64,000 nt of DNA, taken from positions 5,897,377 to 5,961,376 of the forward strand of contig NC_065902.1 of the NCBI RefSeq assembly GCF_905147045.1, given 5' to 3'. The notes under the pieces are model-generated. The model was not told the origin of the DNA. It ran no database searches and worked only from the letters and a program-made list of their open reading frames with translations. This DNA comes from Nymphalis io. Taxonomy: Eukaryota > Arthropoda > Insecta > Lepidoptera > Nymphalidae. Below are positions 24,437 through 35,375 of this stretch, piece by piece. The translations under genes and the position numbers were made by a program. Within the stretch, counting starts at the first letter, position 1, and every line of letters starts with the position of its first letter.

Positions 24437-24688
24437 CCCTCTGGCTTTGAGAAGAAGTTTTACAACTTATTCCACCACTCTGCTCCAATAAAGGTTGTTG
24501 AATACAAATTTAGTCATTTTTATCCGGTATACATATAAACAACTATCCACACGTTGTCTTTCACCGCCACGAATTGGATTATAAACACAAATTAATAAAT
24601 AAAAAAAAGCTTAACTTCATTCGTTCGGGATTAAGCCTGCAATCTTCGATTAAAATTCAAGTATTCTAACCAATTGGCCATATCATCT
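24437..24688 (-). repeat. SINE family 2, diverged copy
   Basis: Reverse complement shows the head (tggccaattggttagaatac), GATTGCAGGCTTAATCC, GTTTATAATCCAATTCGTGG, GGCGGTGAAAGACAACG, TTGGAGCAGAGTGGTGGAAT and a degraded end. It also carries a short A-run insertion. Confidence 0.8.
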
Positions 24689-25194
24689 CTAATTATAATT
24701 CTCAATTATAAAATGTTTGCATTGAGTCTTTAACCTAAAAGCAATTACAAAAAACAACAAACTAAGTATTGTAATTAAGCTGGGTAATCATATTGTCACT
24801 TTCACAAAACTCTTTTATTCGAATTGCTTTAGCTTAATTATAATGAGCAAAGTTCATTAGTAGACGAGCTCTTTCTATCCAATTTTACCTTATTTATCTT
24901 ATATGCAATCATTCTCTGAGTAAGTGTAAATATCGGGAAATTATGTAACTCCGAATAATTTCGGGCTCATACGAATTTCATTTCTAATAGAATTTTAACG
25001 ATATTGTTTTTCTTTTCTTTTCAATATAATTTTTATTTTTTGTATTGTATTATTATAAATCCAAGATAGTCTTCATAGTTTTCATAGCTAAACACCTTAA
25101 GTGATTGTGATGAAAATATCTTTAATATAATAGAATTACATTTAAAGCAAAGCATTATTTTGCTAGCTTAATTATATGGCTTTATATTTATATT
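24689..25194. other. AT-rich non-coding stretch
   Basis: Nothing recognised. Confidence 0.5.
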
Positions 25195-25494
25195 CGGCGA
25201 GTCGGTTGGCGTGGTTGCTGGATGCTTGCCTCTGCCTTTCACGCCGAAGGTTGTGGGTTCGATTCCCACCCAGGACAGATATTTGTGTACATGATCATGT
25301 CTGTTTTCCTGAGTTTGGGTGTAATTATCTATATAAGTATGTATTTACAAAAGAAAAATCGTATATGTAGTATATCAGTTGTCTGGTTTCCATAGTACAA
25401 GCACACAGTACAGATACAAGCTTAATTTGGGATCATCTGATTATTACGGCTATCTAGCCGTGTGTGAAAAATGTCCCAGGATATTATTATTATA
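25195..25494 (+). repeat. SINE family 3 with tRNA-Glu-like head
   Basis: The head carries CTTTCAC in the anticodon-loop position (TTC, as in Glu tRNA) and a perfect B box in GGTTCGATTCCCACCC. The anticodon stem is no longer paired, so this is a SINE head and not a functional tRNA. The body (ATGTCTGTTTTCCTGAGT, GTAATTATCTATATAAGT, CAGTTGTCTGGTTTCCATAG) and tail (GCCGTGTGTGAAAAATGTCC then ATT repeats) match the copies at 34544 and 58689. This copy has an extra 'gcttgcctct' in the head and a short palindrome (ACGGCTA-TC-TAGCCGT) at 25446-25461. Confidence 0.88.
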
Positions 25495-26596
25495 TTTATC
25501 TTTAAGGATAAATATATCATAGTCAATGCATTTTTAGTATTAAATGAATTAGACAGGTAGGAATCAAAGCGCCAGGACCAGTCAAAGTAAAAGCCAATTA
25601 AACAGAGCTAAGTCCAGCATTAGATATGTCCCATACATATCTGATGCTGGACTTAGACCTTATGTAATTAATATATTTATATAACTGATTGTCATATCGT
25701 GACAGTATATGTATATGATCGCCCACGTGTTGATAACTTTGATTCAAATTACTTAATACCTAATACCTAAAAAATTAATATTAACTATAAAAGTATTCTG
25801 TAAATAAAATAATAAAATTTATTTAGACGCTTTTTTTAAACGTATTATGCAATTTTTATATAACATAATAAGTTAAAAAGATTTTATTTTAATGCATTTA
25901 TTTTCTTTTTATAAGTATTAAAAATAATAAAAAAGTCTCCGGCAGGCCCAAGGGATCGTCTGCGATAATGGCTATAAATAAAATCTAAGTCTGTAAATAA
26001 AACCTTATCGATTATAAACTTATCGATTAAACCTTAAAATTATATAAATATATTTGAATAATTACTTAAAATTTCAGTTAATTTATGGCAATATATTTAT
26101 TGTTATTTTTGTAATTGATTCAATAATGATCAATTATTGAGCATATTATCCAACAAAACCCTAGAGATAGGTCGGAATTGGAATTGTGTCGAACACACAA
26201 TTCCCTGCGATGCATTATGCGATGGTCGAATCATACTGTAACTGTGCAAATATTTACCAAAAAGATCTACGCTGAGTTTCAAATTGTTTGGCACACTACT
26301 ATGAAAATTGCGAATGTAGAATTGTTGGTTGAAATAAGTTGGACTGACATTGGGCTGCCGACTTCACTGCACATCCGTGCCGGCCAACTTTCACAGCTTA
26401 AATGTCGTTATAACACAGCGATAGCAAAATCTGTGAGCTTAAATTATAGAAATTAAATTAAATACGCTTGAATAGTGAATATTTACTTGTATCGTATGTA
26501 TATACAATGAAGTAATGGCTAGATAATTAATATACTTATTTTATCTATCGTAATTTCGCTTATTTTTTTTATAAAATATAAGTGTATACCCGGGTA
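25495..26596. other. AT-rich non-coding stretch
   Basis: Contains the hairpin at 25608-25656 and a 10-bp inverted repeat at 26180-26204. A 92-codon frame at 26178-26456 is in less AT-rich sequence but has no motif I recognise; I do not call it a gene. Confidence 0.5.
25608..25656. repeat. 21-bp inverted repeat, one mismatch, 7-nt loop
   Basis: Arms 25608-25628 and 25636-25656 pair at 20 of 21 positions (CTAAGTCCAGCAT on the left arm). Balanced base composition makes this stem far more stable than the AT-rich ones nearby. It could be a snap-back event or a small hairpin RNA. Confidence 0.85.
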
Positions 26597-26881
26597 AGTG
26601 GACAGGCAAATAAGCCACTTAATGATAAATCGTCATCATTGCCCATATAAATTAGCAATGGTTGAATTATCAACAATTCCTTCCATCATCAATGCGCCAC
26701 CAGCGTTGGAAACTAAGATGTTTTAACCCTTATGCATAATAAAGGTACACTGACTAACTCACCCTTCACACTGGGACACAACAATTCTTGCACAACAATT
26801 ATTGCTGTTTGACGGTAGAATACGTGATGAGTGAGTCATACCTAACCAAACAGGCTGACACATTGCCCTACCACTAAGCGA
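26597..26881 (-). repeat. SINE family 1, nearly full-length diverged copy
   Basis: Reverse complement runs from GTGGTAGGGCAATGTG through ACTCACTCATCACGTATTCTA, GTGTGAAGGGTGAG, AAAACATCTTAGTTTCCAA and TGGTGGCGCATTGATGATGG to TTATCATTAAGTGGC. It has a local duplication around the 'acaacaatt' phrase (26778-26805). Confidence 0.8.
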
Positions 26882-26968
26882 GTTAACTTATTTACAAACG
26901 CAATTAGAACACATTACATCTAAATATTTTACAATAGGTATGTATGATTCTTCCTATTAACTCGAATT

Positions 26969-27262
26969 CTAAATTCCATCATGCCACCTCGATGTGTGAA
27001 AATGCAACACAGCGCGATTTTCAAGGTATTTCCTGTTTCGCACAAAAAATCTGTGGAACCAGCTTGCACCAGGGATATTTCCAAACCGATATGACATAGA
27101 AACTTTTAAGAAAAGATCCTACTCATTCCTTAAAGGCCGGTAACACACCTGCAAGCTCTCCGGAGTTGCAGGTGTCTATGGTCAGTGGTAGTCACTTTCC
27201 ATCAGGTAAGTCACCTGCCCATTTGCCGCCCTCTTACATAAACTATTATTACAAAAAAAAAC
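26969..27262 (+). pseudogene. CR1-like LINE 3' end
   Basis: Read with a frameshift, 27035-27130 encodes the usual C-terminus of CR1-group reverse transcriptase proteins: WNQLAP, FPNRYDIETFKKR and YSFLKGR followed by a stop. It continues into a 3' UTR with GTTGCAGGTGTC and TTTCCATCAGGTAAGTCACC, a tail I know from lepidopteran CR1/Zenon-type elements, and ends in an A-run near 27253-27262. Only the last coding residues and the tail survive. The UTR itself can fold (ACCTGCAA ... TTGCAGGT). Confidence 0.7.
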
Positions 27263-28231
27263 TGTAAGAATATAGCTTTCCTTCTACCTATTAAGTAATT
27301 ATTACGAATGATTAATAGCGATGCAAACTATCACGCGATACTGCGTCTAAACCATAAATTAAAATTCTAATCTGAAATAGCATTTAACATAAAAGGGCTT
27401 TTGATGTAAACCAATCGTTATGACCATTGACCCTATTTTCTCGCCGTGGGGGTGACACAATCAAAAACATCTGGGGGAAACCTGAATGACAAATACAGTA
27501 CCAAAAAGTGGAGCAGGGTTTTGGTGTACTACACTCAAAGTCCTTCTTCTTATCTAGAGGAGGCTTTATTGAGTCATAGCGTATTTTAAAGCTATTTACA
27601 GACTAAATAAATATAGTTAGACTGATTCCGATCGTTTCGAAATACGAGTATGTAAATAATACATATATACATTTTCCGTTCATTAAAAATTTATGTTATT
27701 ATATATATATAAATTCTATCGGCAAAAAAAAAACAATAAATTTCAAATGGGCTGGGTTTGGTCTTCGGGCCTCCGGATTGGCAGTTTCTGAAGCTAGTAA
27801 CTAACTGAAGTTACATTCTCATATATGTATATGTATAAATTACCATGGCTAATGATGTTAAATTTCATTATCTACATTATTTTGTTTATATATTAAATTA
27901 ATTTTAGATTTCAAATATTTTGACAACAAGCGCTACACTTAAAGTTCAAACAGCACTGGTGCAGAATAAAGCGAATAGTGAAACGGGAAATTCCATTAGT
28001 GTTATTTGCGTGTGACCTATAACCACTGTAGACTCACCTCCAACCTTGTTGGCACCTATTTGTGAATAAACACACGATAAACAAGTTAATTCCTCGTTTA
28101 CATAACAAGACGTTCAAACTCATGCAATACAGTAATGGGTTAAAATACAAATATTAATTAATTTAATTTAAGGTTGCTATACAAGTTACGACAGGACACA
28201 AGAATTTATTTTAGTTGAAATATAATAAATA
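27263..28231. other. AT-rich non-coding stretch
   Basis: No gene. 27440-27560 is less AT-rich and unique-looking but has no frame with a motif. Confidence 0.5.
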
Positions 28232-28596
28232 TTAGGCCCTTACATATGAAATTGGTGTTTTTTACGGGAGGATATAGTCTTTTTTTGTAAAATATATTTA
28301 ATTAATCAAAGTATACATCGTTGTTATCTATGCACTTTTGCCATCTCATAGGTAGTTCATTGATCTTTTACTAAAAAAACCATGGGGGCGAGAATCAATA
28401 AACTCTTTGAAGGTGGTTTGGACTGCCGCATCGGAATTGAATTTTTTTACTTGTAATAAGTGGTCCAGGTTACTAAAGAAAAAAATAATGAGGAAAAAAC
28501 AAATGAATGACTGTTTTCAAAACTCAAATGTACCAGCTAAATTAATTTATAAATTTGAATTTGGAATTCTTGACCAAAGAAGAGATATTTCAGATT
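28232..28596 (-). mobile_element. Internally deleted mariner derivative
   Basis: The left edge is a TIR (TTAGGCCCTTACATATGAAA) preceded by a TA, and matches the TIR of the mariner at 42640. In reverse orientation it contains the 3' end of the transposase region (coding for about FNSDAAVQT, FKEFIDSRPHG), then jumps to sequence equal to about 42690-42810 of the other mariner. The middle of the gene, about 0.9 kb, is missing. The second TIR is lost: identity stops at CAGATT (28591-28596). A 71-codon frame at 28407-28622 is an artefact of this junction. Confidence 0.88.
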
Positions 28597-30134
28597 CATT
28601 TGGGGTATTAACATTATTTTAACGATAACTTTAATTGCTTACCGATACAAGGAATCAGTCATATCTACTGCTTCCTTGTTCGATATTTATTAAACAAATT
28701 TTTCGTTTAAATTAATAAAACGGTGCGACGACTTTCCAATTATTATGTAATATAGTCGGATTAATGGAATCCGATATTTACTTCATTATATTCTATTCAG
28801 CTCGCGAATAACAAGTCTTATTATAGGTATTTTCATAAAATCTCTGCATCACATTCGTAAAGATATCACGACTGGCAAAAACTCAACGCGATATGGCATG
28901 TAGGCTTTTTCCTTATCTCAAATGACTTGCCTCTGGATACGTATTCGCTACAGCGAATATGAGATCTACAAACCAAGTATAACTAGCTAGCGTTTGTTAT
29001 GCAATCACCAACTAAGGTTTTAAAATAAAAGGAATAATTTTCGTGTTTTGTTGTGCAATTGTCGTAAGATTAGGGTTCCGATTCAGAGAAAAGTCACGTT
29101 CGTATGAAATACATAAAACAAATACATAAGGAGGATAGCTAGAATTCCTTTATATTGCAAAATTTTAAAAGCAAATCAAGTATTATCCTCTTTGGACACC
29201 ATGAATAATGGATCGCCATCCGTGGCCCAGCTTAGTGTCAATGAGATCACGCGCAGCCGCCTCAATATTGGATTATTGCGAATAAATGACAAAAATGGTT
29301 ACCGATATTCCAAAATACAGCAAACACGGGTTGAAATATAAACATTTCCTTTCATACCGAAATCGGATTTTCCGATTTGGATTCATTAATTCCGCTTTTC
29401 GCGTCTCGAAATTCTTTTAAAGTAAATTCGTATAGGTAATTATGAAAAAAAGATTCGGTCGAACGGCCCGCAGCTACACAGGTAAACATCACCTCGCATT
29501 TTCGCTCCCTTGTAATTGAATAACGACCCACGCCGCTCCGTCGGATGCTCGGAAAAAATAATTCTATTATCTTACGATCTCTCTCTTACTCTCCCGTAAC
29601 ACTCTTTAATAAATTGATGATTTTTTAAAAGTTTGCATTTAACTTGGATGAAGGTGTATCCAACTAAGGTAAAGTTTCAAAGCGTCTGCGAACAACTCCA
29701 AATGAGGTTTTTATAAGCAATTTTGTCGAGGCATTGCAAATTGATTTACTTTTAAATAATTTGTTTTTATTTTTACATAGAACGAATAGAAACATTCTAT
29801 TATTAAGACTCAGGTACATGGTATACGATCATGTGATAGCAGTTAACAATTGCAAGAAGCATCAGTAATAGCCTATCTATCCTATAAACCTTACATATAA
29901 ATCATATATAATATATCTTAGATCTATACAAGAAGATGAACTTCAAACTTGTTACATCATAAATGAAGCTAGATTTGAAGCAAGTCAATCTACGTTACTA
30001 CTAATATGATAATATTATATATTAAAACTTTCTGCGAAACATGCCACAGCCGCTGGTATTAGATTTATATATGTATATTATTTAACTAGTTTTTCAGTTA
30101 CGCAATACAAAAAAAACCTCTCTTCCTTTATCTT
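28597..30134. other. Unique-looking non-coding stretch
   Basis: No gene or repeat recognised. 28900-29000, 29190-29330 and 29440-29600 are less AT-biased than the surroundings and have no long frame. They could be conserved non-coding sequence, but only a cross-species alignment can tell. Confidence 0.45.
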
Positions 30135-30424
30135 ACTGGTGGTAGAGCTTTGTGCAAGCTCGTCTGGGTAGGTACCACCTACTCAGCAGATATTCTACCG
30201 CAAAACAGCAGTACTTGGTATTGTTGTGTTCCGGTTTGAAGGGTGAGTGTGCCAGTGTAATTACAGGCACAAGGGACATAACATCTTAGTTCCCAAGGTT
30301 GGTGGCCCATTGGTGATGTAAGCGATGGTTACCATTTCTTACAATGCCAATGTCTATGGGCGTTGGTGACCACTTACCATCAGGTGGCCCATATGCTCGT
30401 CCGCCTTCCTATTCTATAAAAAAA
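30135..30424 (+). repeat. SINE family 1, reference-quality copy
   Basis: One of the best copies: starts ACTGGTGGTAGAGCTTTGTG, with an A-box-like TGGTAGAGCTT, a B-box-like GGTTTGAAG about 90 bases on, ACATAACATCTTAGTTCCCA, CCACTTACCATCAGGTGGCC and an end of CTATTCT-like sequence followed by seven A. I saw no convincing target-site duplication. The family resembles what is called Metulj in butterflies; the name is from memory. Confidence 0.92.
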
Positions 30425-30496
30425 TATCTGTTGATAATATCCTCCTAATCCATTTGGGTCACGACTTCCTTTCCAAGAAAACCATGCAGATTATAT

Positions 30497-30622
30497 TATA
30501 ATAGACAAGTGTGTGCGAAAACACAGCTCTTATAACCCGATGGGGCGGCAAATCGACGACGAATCGTTTGAACCCTGGATCACAGGACCTGTGGCTTTAT
30601 ATTTAGCCACTTCAGCAATGAA
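30497..30622 (-). repeat. SINE family 4 fragment, internally deleted
   Basis: Reverse complement shows the tRNA-like head (gtggctaaatataaagccac, AGGTCCTGTGATCCAGGG, TTCAAAC) joined to a late part of the family (TTGCCGCCCCATCGGGTTAT, GTGTTTTCGCACACACTTG). The middle is missing. Confidence 0.7.
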
Positions 30623-32013
30623 ACATGTATAAAATAGAAATATAATTAGCTACATTAATATGACTCTTCGACTTGTAATGTAACACTCACTCGCTCGCTC
30701 ACACGTTTCGAGAATTATCGGTACAATATGTACTGATATGAATCTGTATTAAACCCTACAAACAAAAAATATAAAGCATAAGCAACACCAGCTTAATACT
30801 AGAAATGAGACAGTAACTATGTCTTCTTGTTATATCATCATAACTATACCACTTAACCACTACAATCCGCGTAGTAAGATTTGACTTAGAGGTTTAGTAC
30901 ATACAGACATAGGCAAATAAATAACGAAATTTACAATGAATAAAAATTAGAAAACTGGATTAAATATTGAAATATTTAATAACGTAAATAGTAAAATATT
31001 CTTTATCATTTTAATTATGATTCCGCAAAAGTAAAACAAATTACGCAAGACGGTTCATACCGTTCATACCGAAGTGGAAAATAAAATTAGCCGACAAAAG
31101 AAAATCATTACTAGAGCGACCTTTGTGTGGTAATTGATTATAACACAGGAGCAACATTTAGAAAACTCTCTTTAGAAATATCCGACTAATTACAAAATTC
31201 CTTACATTGCGTTTAATTTTTTATTCGTTACGTCGTTATATTATGAAAGCAGAGGCTTGGGTTTCGCTAGCTGAAATAAAATTGCTACCAATTAGGGAAA
31301 ACAAGGTAGCCGTGCCTTCGGATTAATAACCTTAATTAACGGTTAAGGAGCTAAGGGGATCATTAAAAGCGTCGTCAGCAGCTTCAGAGACATAAACTGG
31401 AGTCGTTTCAGCTCCAAGATGCTCTGCTTCGAGGATAGTAAAGTTGCTAATATAAATTTTATAACTGATTATTACTGTGATGTAAATGGATTTTTAGGTA
31501 CGATACTTTTTAAGGAGTAATGAAATGAAGATTGTAATGAGATAAGCTTGAACCGTTTAGTTAATTGAACACTGATTGGGGTTATCATATTTTTAACACT
31601 AAATTTATAACGTGTTAATTAACTGCATTTGATTGAACAGTGAAAAGTCAGTTTTTAAATAAATCCAGGAAAATCTTATTAATTTCTTATAAGTCGTATC
31701 AATATAAAACTATGCAAGAATGTTTATGTGATACAAATAACAATAGAATAGTTAATACTAAATAATCTGTAAGCGTTCATACTGTTATTAATATTAAATG
31801 TTCCGGTTTAAATTATGTTGCTTATTTAAACAATGTCGAATGCAAAACATGTTTCGAGGAGCTTGTGGTTCCCAACATCATGGAGCGGAAGCGTTGACGT
31901 CACGTAGCTGTCTGATAACCTGATAACTGTAATCACATGCCAAACATGCAAAGGCAAATAGAATCAATGAAATCAAAAAATACAATAATAAAAAACTAAA
32001 GTTACGATCTGTT
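30623..32013. other. AT-rich non-coding stretch
   Basis: No gene. 31250-31440 is more balanced in composition and unique-looking, with no frame that carries a motif. Confidence 0.45.
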
Positions 32014-32273
32014 AATGTCCCACTGCTCGACAAAGAGCTCATCTCCTCTTGACGAGAAGGTTTCGAAGTTATTTCCCCACACTGCTCCAGTGTGGGTTGG
32101 TACACATGTAGAAAAAACATGCGTTTCATGCAGTTTTATTAACGATGTTTTTCTTCACCGATGGATGATAAACACAAATGAAGCATACGATAACTCGGTG
32201 GTGCTTGCGCGGGTTAGAATACGCAATCTTCAGTGAAGATCCACGCATTCTACGCCACTGAGCCATCTCAGCT
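32014..32273 (-). repeat. SINE family 2 copy
   Basis: Reverse complement starts with the head GCTGAGATGGCTCAGTGGCG, has TCTTCACTGAAGATTGCG, ACCACCGAGTTATCG, TTTGTGTTTATCATCCATCG, GGTGAAGAAAAACATCG and ends AGCAGTGGGACATTAA. The central quasi-palindrome of the family is perfect in this copy (32076-32096). Confidence 0.87.
32076..32096. repeat. 9-bp perfect hairpin inside SINE family 2
   Basis: CCCACACTG and its exact complement around CTC. Siblings have a less perfect match here (CCACGCTG ... CAATGCGGG type), so both arms seem to have been brought into register. Confidence 0.75.
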
Positions 32274-33072
32274 AAAAAAATACAATAATTTGATAAAATT
32301 ATTAATTACGAATGAATACGATGATGGAGCACCGGAGTGGACAGATAACTCTCAACTAGACCCTTCGAGTTGGGTCTCATTTGGTTTTTTTTAACGAGCC
32401 CGTACATTACATTGACAAAATTGTTTTTTTAGCTATGATCTAATTGAACTACAATTTATATTATTTTATTATTTCTCGTACCTGCCTATCGAACCATATA
32501 AAGATAGGCTCTCGGCCGTACTGATTTTAATTGAAGGCGTCATTTTCGTGGGTTTGGTGTAATTTTTCATTAGAATTTCATATAATTTTTAAACAGTGTA
32601 ATAATACGTGACCAAAATATGCAACATAGTAATAAAGTAATTATTTATAATTTTAAAAGTATAATATTATTCTGACTATTATTTTAATTGATGTTTATAA
32701 TAGCCATTGTTTCTAGAAAAAACTGTATCATTTTACACACTTTTAACTTATTCCGTATATGAAAGTTAATTTATTAGATAATTAGATAAATCTCTGAGGT
32801 CAATACCCGCACAAGAAATTTAATAAATGTTCTTTAATTTAAGTTTTCATTTAAATTATTCATTGGTAAAAGTTTAAATTATATTCGAATACGTTTTATA
32901 CTTTTTGTATTAAAGGTTTTAAAGTTTATTGAACTACTACAATACAAACTTTAGAGGTTGTGATTAAAATATGTTTGTTGATTTTATTTTACTATAAATT
33001 ATCTTAGTTATTATTTTTCATTTTAATCTGAAATAAAATATTAAATGAACCAAATTTTCGTCTTAATATTTC
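32274..33072. other. AT-rich non-coding stretch
   Basis: Nothing recognised. Confidence 0.5.
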
Positions 33073-33364
33073 ACTGGTGGTAGAGCTTTGTGCAAGCTCG
33101 TCTGGGTAGATACCACTCACTCATCAGATATTCTACCGCAAAACAGCAGTACTTGGTATTGTTGTGTTCCGGTTTGAAGGATGAGTGAGCCAGTGTAATT
33201 ACAGGCACAAGGGACATAACATCTTAATTCCCAAGGTTGGTGGCGCATTGGTGATGTAAGCGATGGTTAACATGTCTTACAATGCCCAATGTCTATGGGC
33301 CTTGGCGACCACTTACCATCAGGTGGCCCATATGCTCGCCCGCCTTCCTATTCTATAAAAAAAA
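33073..33364 (+). repeat. SINE family 1, reference-quality copy
   Basis: Very close to the copy at 30135 from ACTGGTGGTAGAGCTTTGTG to the A-tail, including GTTCCGGTTTGAAGGATGAG and TTACCATCAGGTGGCCCATA. The low divergence between the two suggests fairly recent activity of the family. Confidence 0.93.
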
Positions 33365-34543
33365 TGTAAATTACTTGTATTCAGGGTTGATTTTTTATTT
33401 ATTTTAGGATAAAGATTCTAATAAATATAGTAGTAGTGATCAACAACATTACATCAACAAAATTAGGAATTATTACACATTATTTTCATCTTTATAGAAA
33501 CTTCTCGTTCTATAAATGGTTAATGTCACAATGAACCAAAAAAAAAAACATAAATTGTTATTTCATAAAATATAATTTAATAATCTTTTTGGTTAGAACA
33601 TTAAAATTATATAAATGAAACTGTAACATTCAGCATCTTTTCAAAGTAAAACATTTCGGTCAAATTCTTGTTTGACGAATGATGTTTTATTACATTAAGA
33701 TATGTTTGCACAGTGAGATTTTGATACCGGAATAGTTTCTGAAACGTTTTTTGTGAAGTAATAATTCGTCAAACATTAGGTAACCCAAACAGCTGAATGA
33801 GTTATGACTCTGGTCGATTTACGCGAGTTTTTTACCGTTTCTTCTCGGTTGAAACAGCTTTCCGAAACGTAGTAGATTTAAAATTGTGTTGATTCAAAAA
33901 CGCTTTATTGTAAATCTCACCTGAATAAATACAATTCAGCATAAACAAGGTAAAAAAATACAATTCTTCTTAAGTTGACTTTGTATACAGTCCAATCATA
34001 ACATTCACAAAATATTTAACTATTCGAGTGAAATTATGGCGACGCAATTATTAAACTAGGGATCGATGTCGTAAAAATAAATGACCGCTTTTATGGCATC
34101 AACGAGCCAATTTTATGATGTGGGAATTTCAGTAGCGCCGTATATGCATAATATTATACTTATCTATCCCGCGTTGAAGAAACCTTGGAACAAAAACATA
34201 TTAGAAATATTAAAATTAAACATTACTCCTATAATAAATTACTTACATTAAACATTTACAATATGATATATTCAGCTTATAACTCCGAAAAGTAAGGATG
34301 AAAATAAATGGCGATTCGGTATGTATTATTTACTGAATGTACATACATACATCCCATTTCTAGTACACGTTGCTTATTGAATCTGATATTGTGAATTTCT
34401 TTATTATGGCCATATAATTCATAAATAACTTCTATTTCAACAGCCATTCATTTGATCGAGAGCTTCTCTGGGTATGTCAACATTAAAGAATAATACGACT
34501 TACAAAAACAAAATAAAAGAAGAAAATATTTTTATAGTTGTGT
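33365..34543. other. AT-rich non-coding stretch
   Basis: No gene or repeat recognised. Confidence 0.5.
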
Positions 34544-34587
34544 GGCCGTGTGTGAATAATATCCTGGGACATTATTCACACACGGCC
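34544..34587. repeat. 17-bp perfect inverted repeat at SINE 3' end
   Basis: GGCCGTGTGTGAATAAT (34544-34560) pairs with 34571-34587 across ATCCTGGGAC. The right arm is family sequence; the left arm stands where the (AAT)n tail is found in the copy at 58689. Confidence 0.9.
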
Positions 34588-34807
34588 ATCTGATCAGATC
34601 AGAGCAGAGCTTGTACTATGGAAACCAGACAATTGATATACTACATGTACTACTTTTCTTTTCTAAATACATAGTTATATAGATAATTACACTCAGACTC
34701 AGGACAAACAGACATGTTAATGCGCACAAATATCTGTCCTGGGTGGAAATCGAACCCACAACCTTCGACGTGAAAGGCAAGTGTCTACCAACCACGTCAA
34801 CCGGCCC
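34544..34807 (-). repeat. SINE family 3 copy with snap-back tail
   Basis: Reverse complement gives the head (GGGCCGGTTGACGTGGTTGG, TTTCACGTCGAAGGTTGTGG, GGTTCGATTTCCACCC), the body (AACATGTCTGTTTGTCCTGA) and the tail (GGCCGTGTGTGAATAATGTC). Where siblings end in ATT repeats, this copy ends in a reverse-complement copy of its own tail, giving a perfect 17-bp hairpin. Confidence 0.88.
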
Positions 34808-35129
34808 GTTAAACGTCAACGTTTATAGTAAATGACAAACTACAGTGTTTATTTGGTTATTAGTAGCCTGAAACCTTCCCAGGCGGGAATAACAGAAGAA
34901 TTCACCAAATTTTCATCACAATGAGACCAACATTATAGCACAGAGAACAAACATACTAGCACTCATTTTCATTTATATAGATACTTCGAAGATAAAAATA
35001 AAATAACTGTTTTCTTATTATTGTTGCAAAAAATGTGTAAATGATTTAAGTTCCTTGCAAAAGATTTAATTTGAACAATCTTAAAAATCGTTAATTATGT
35101 AGATTTTTATCAAATTAACCAAAAGTAAC
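34808..35129. other. AT-rich non-coding stretch
   Basis: Nothing recognised. Confidence 0.5.
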
Positions 35130-35229
35130 AACAGGCACAAGGGACATAAAATCTCAGTTTCCAGGGAGATGACGCATTGGCGATGTAAGAAATTGACCAC
35201 ATACCATCAGGTGTCCCTTTGCTCGTTCC
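35130..35229 (+). repeat. SINE family 1, 3' part only
   Basis: AACAGGCACAAGGGACATAA, GACGCATTGGCGATGTAAG, ACCATCAGGTGTCCCTTTGC. The 5' half is missing. The 3' end runs into a perfect hairpin. Confidence 0.8.
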
Positions 35230-35267
35230 TTATTTTTATGTTATAGGCAGCTATAACATAAAAATAA
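35230..35267. repeat. 17-bp perfect hairpin, 4-nt loop, at a SINE-SINE joint
   Basis: 35230-35246 (TTATTTTTATGTTATAG) pairs fully with 35251-35267 around GCAG. It joins the end of a SINE family 1 piece to an inverted SINE family 2 piece. Confidence 0.88.
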
Positions 35268-35276
35268 AGTAAATAA

Positions 35277-35375
35277 CCCACTGGTGGGCTAAGGCCTCCT
35301 TTCCTATTTGAAAATAAGGTTTTTGGAGCCTACTCCACCACGCTCCTATAATGCGGCTTGATTGGCAAATAAACC
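35277..35375 (-). repeat. SINE family 2, 3' fragment
   Basis: Reverse complement: GGAGCGTGGTGGAGTAGGCT, AAAAACCTTATTTTC and GGAGGCCTTAGCCCACC, the 3' third of the family. Confidence 0.75.

Noticed and set aside
25195..25270. Functional tRNA-Glu gene
   Set aside because: The B box and anticodon position fit, but the anticodon and acceptor stems do not pair and the same head recurs at 34.8 and 58.9 kb with a common body, so it is a SINE head.
26178..26456. 92-codon open frame as a possible exon
   Set aside because: No motif, no splice context or neighbour frame, and an inverted repeat at its start. Chance frame is the better explanation.
31250..31440. Host exon or conserved RNA
   Set aside because: Composition is balanced, but no open frame with codon structure and no recognisable RNA fold. 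Left as unassigned.
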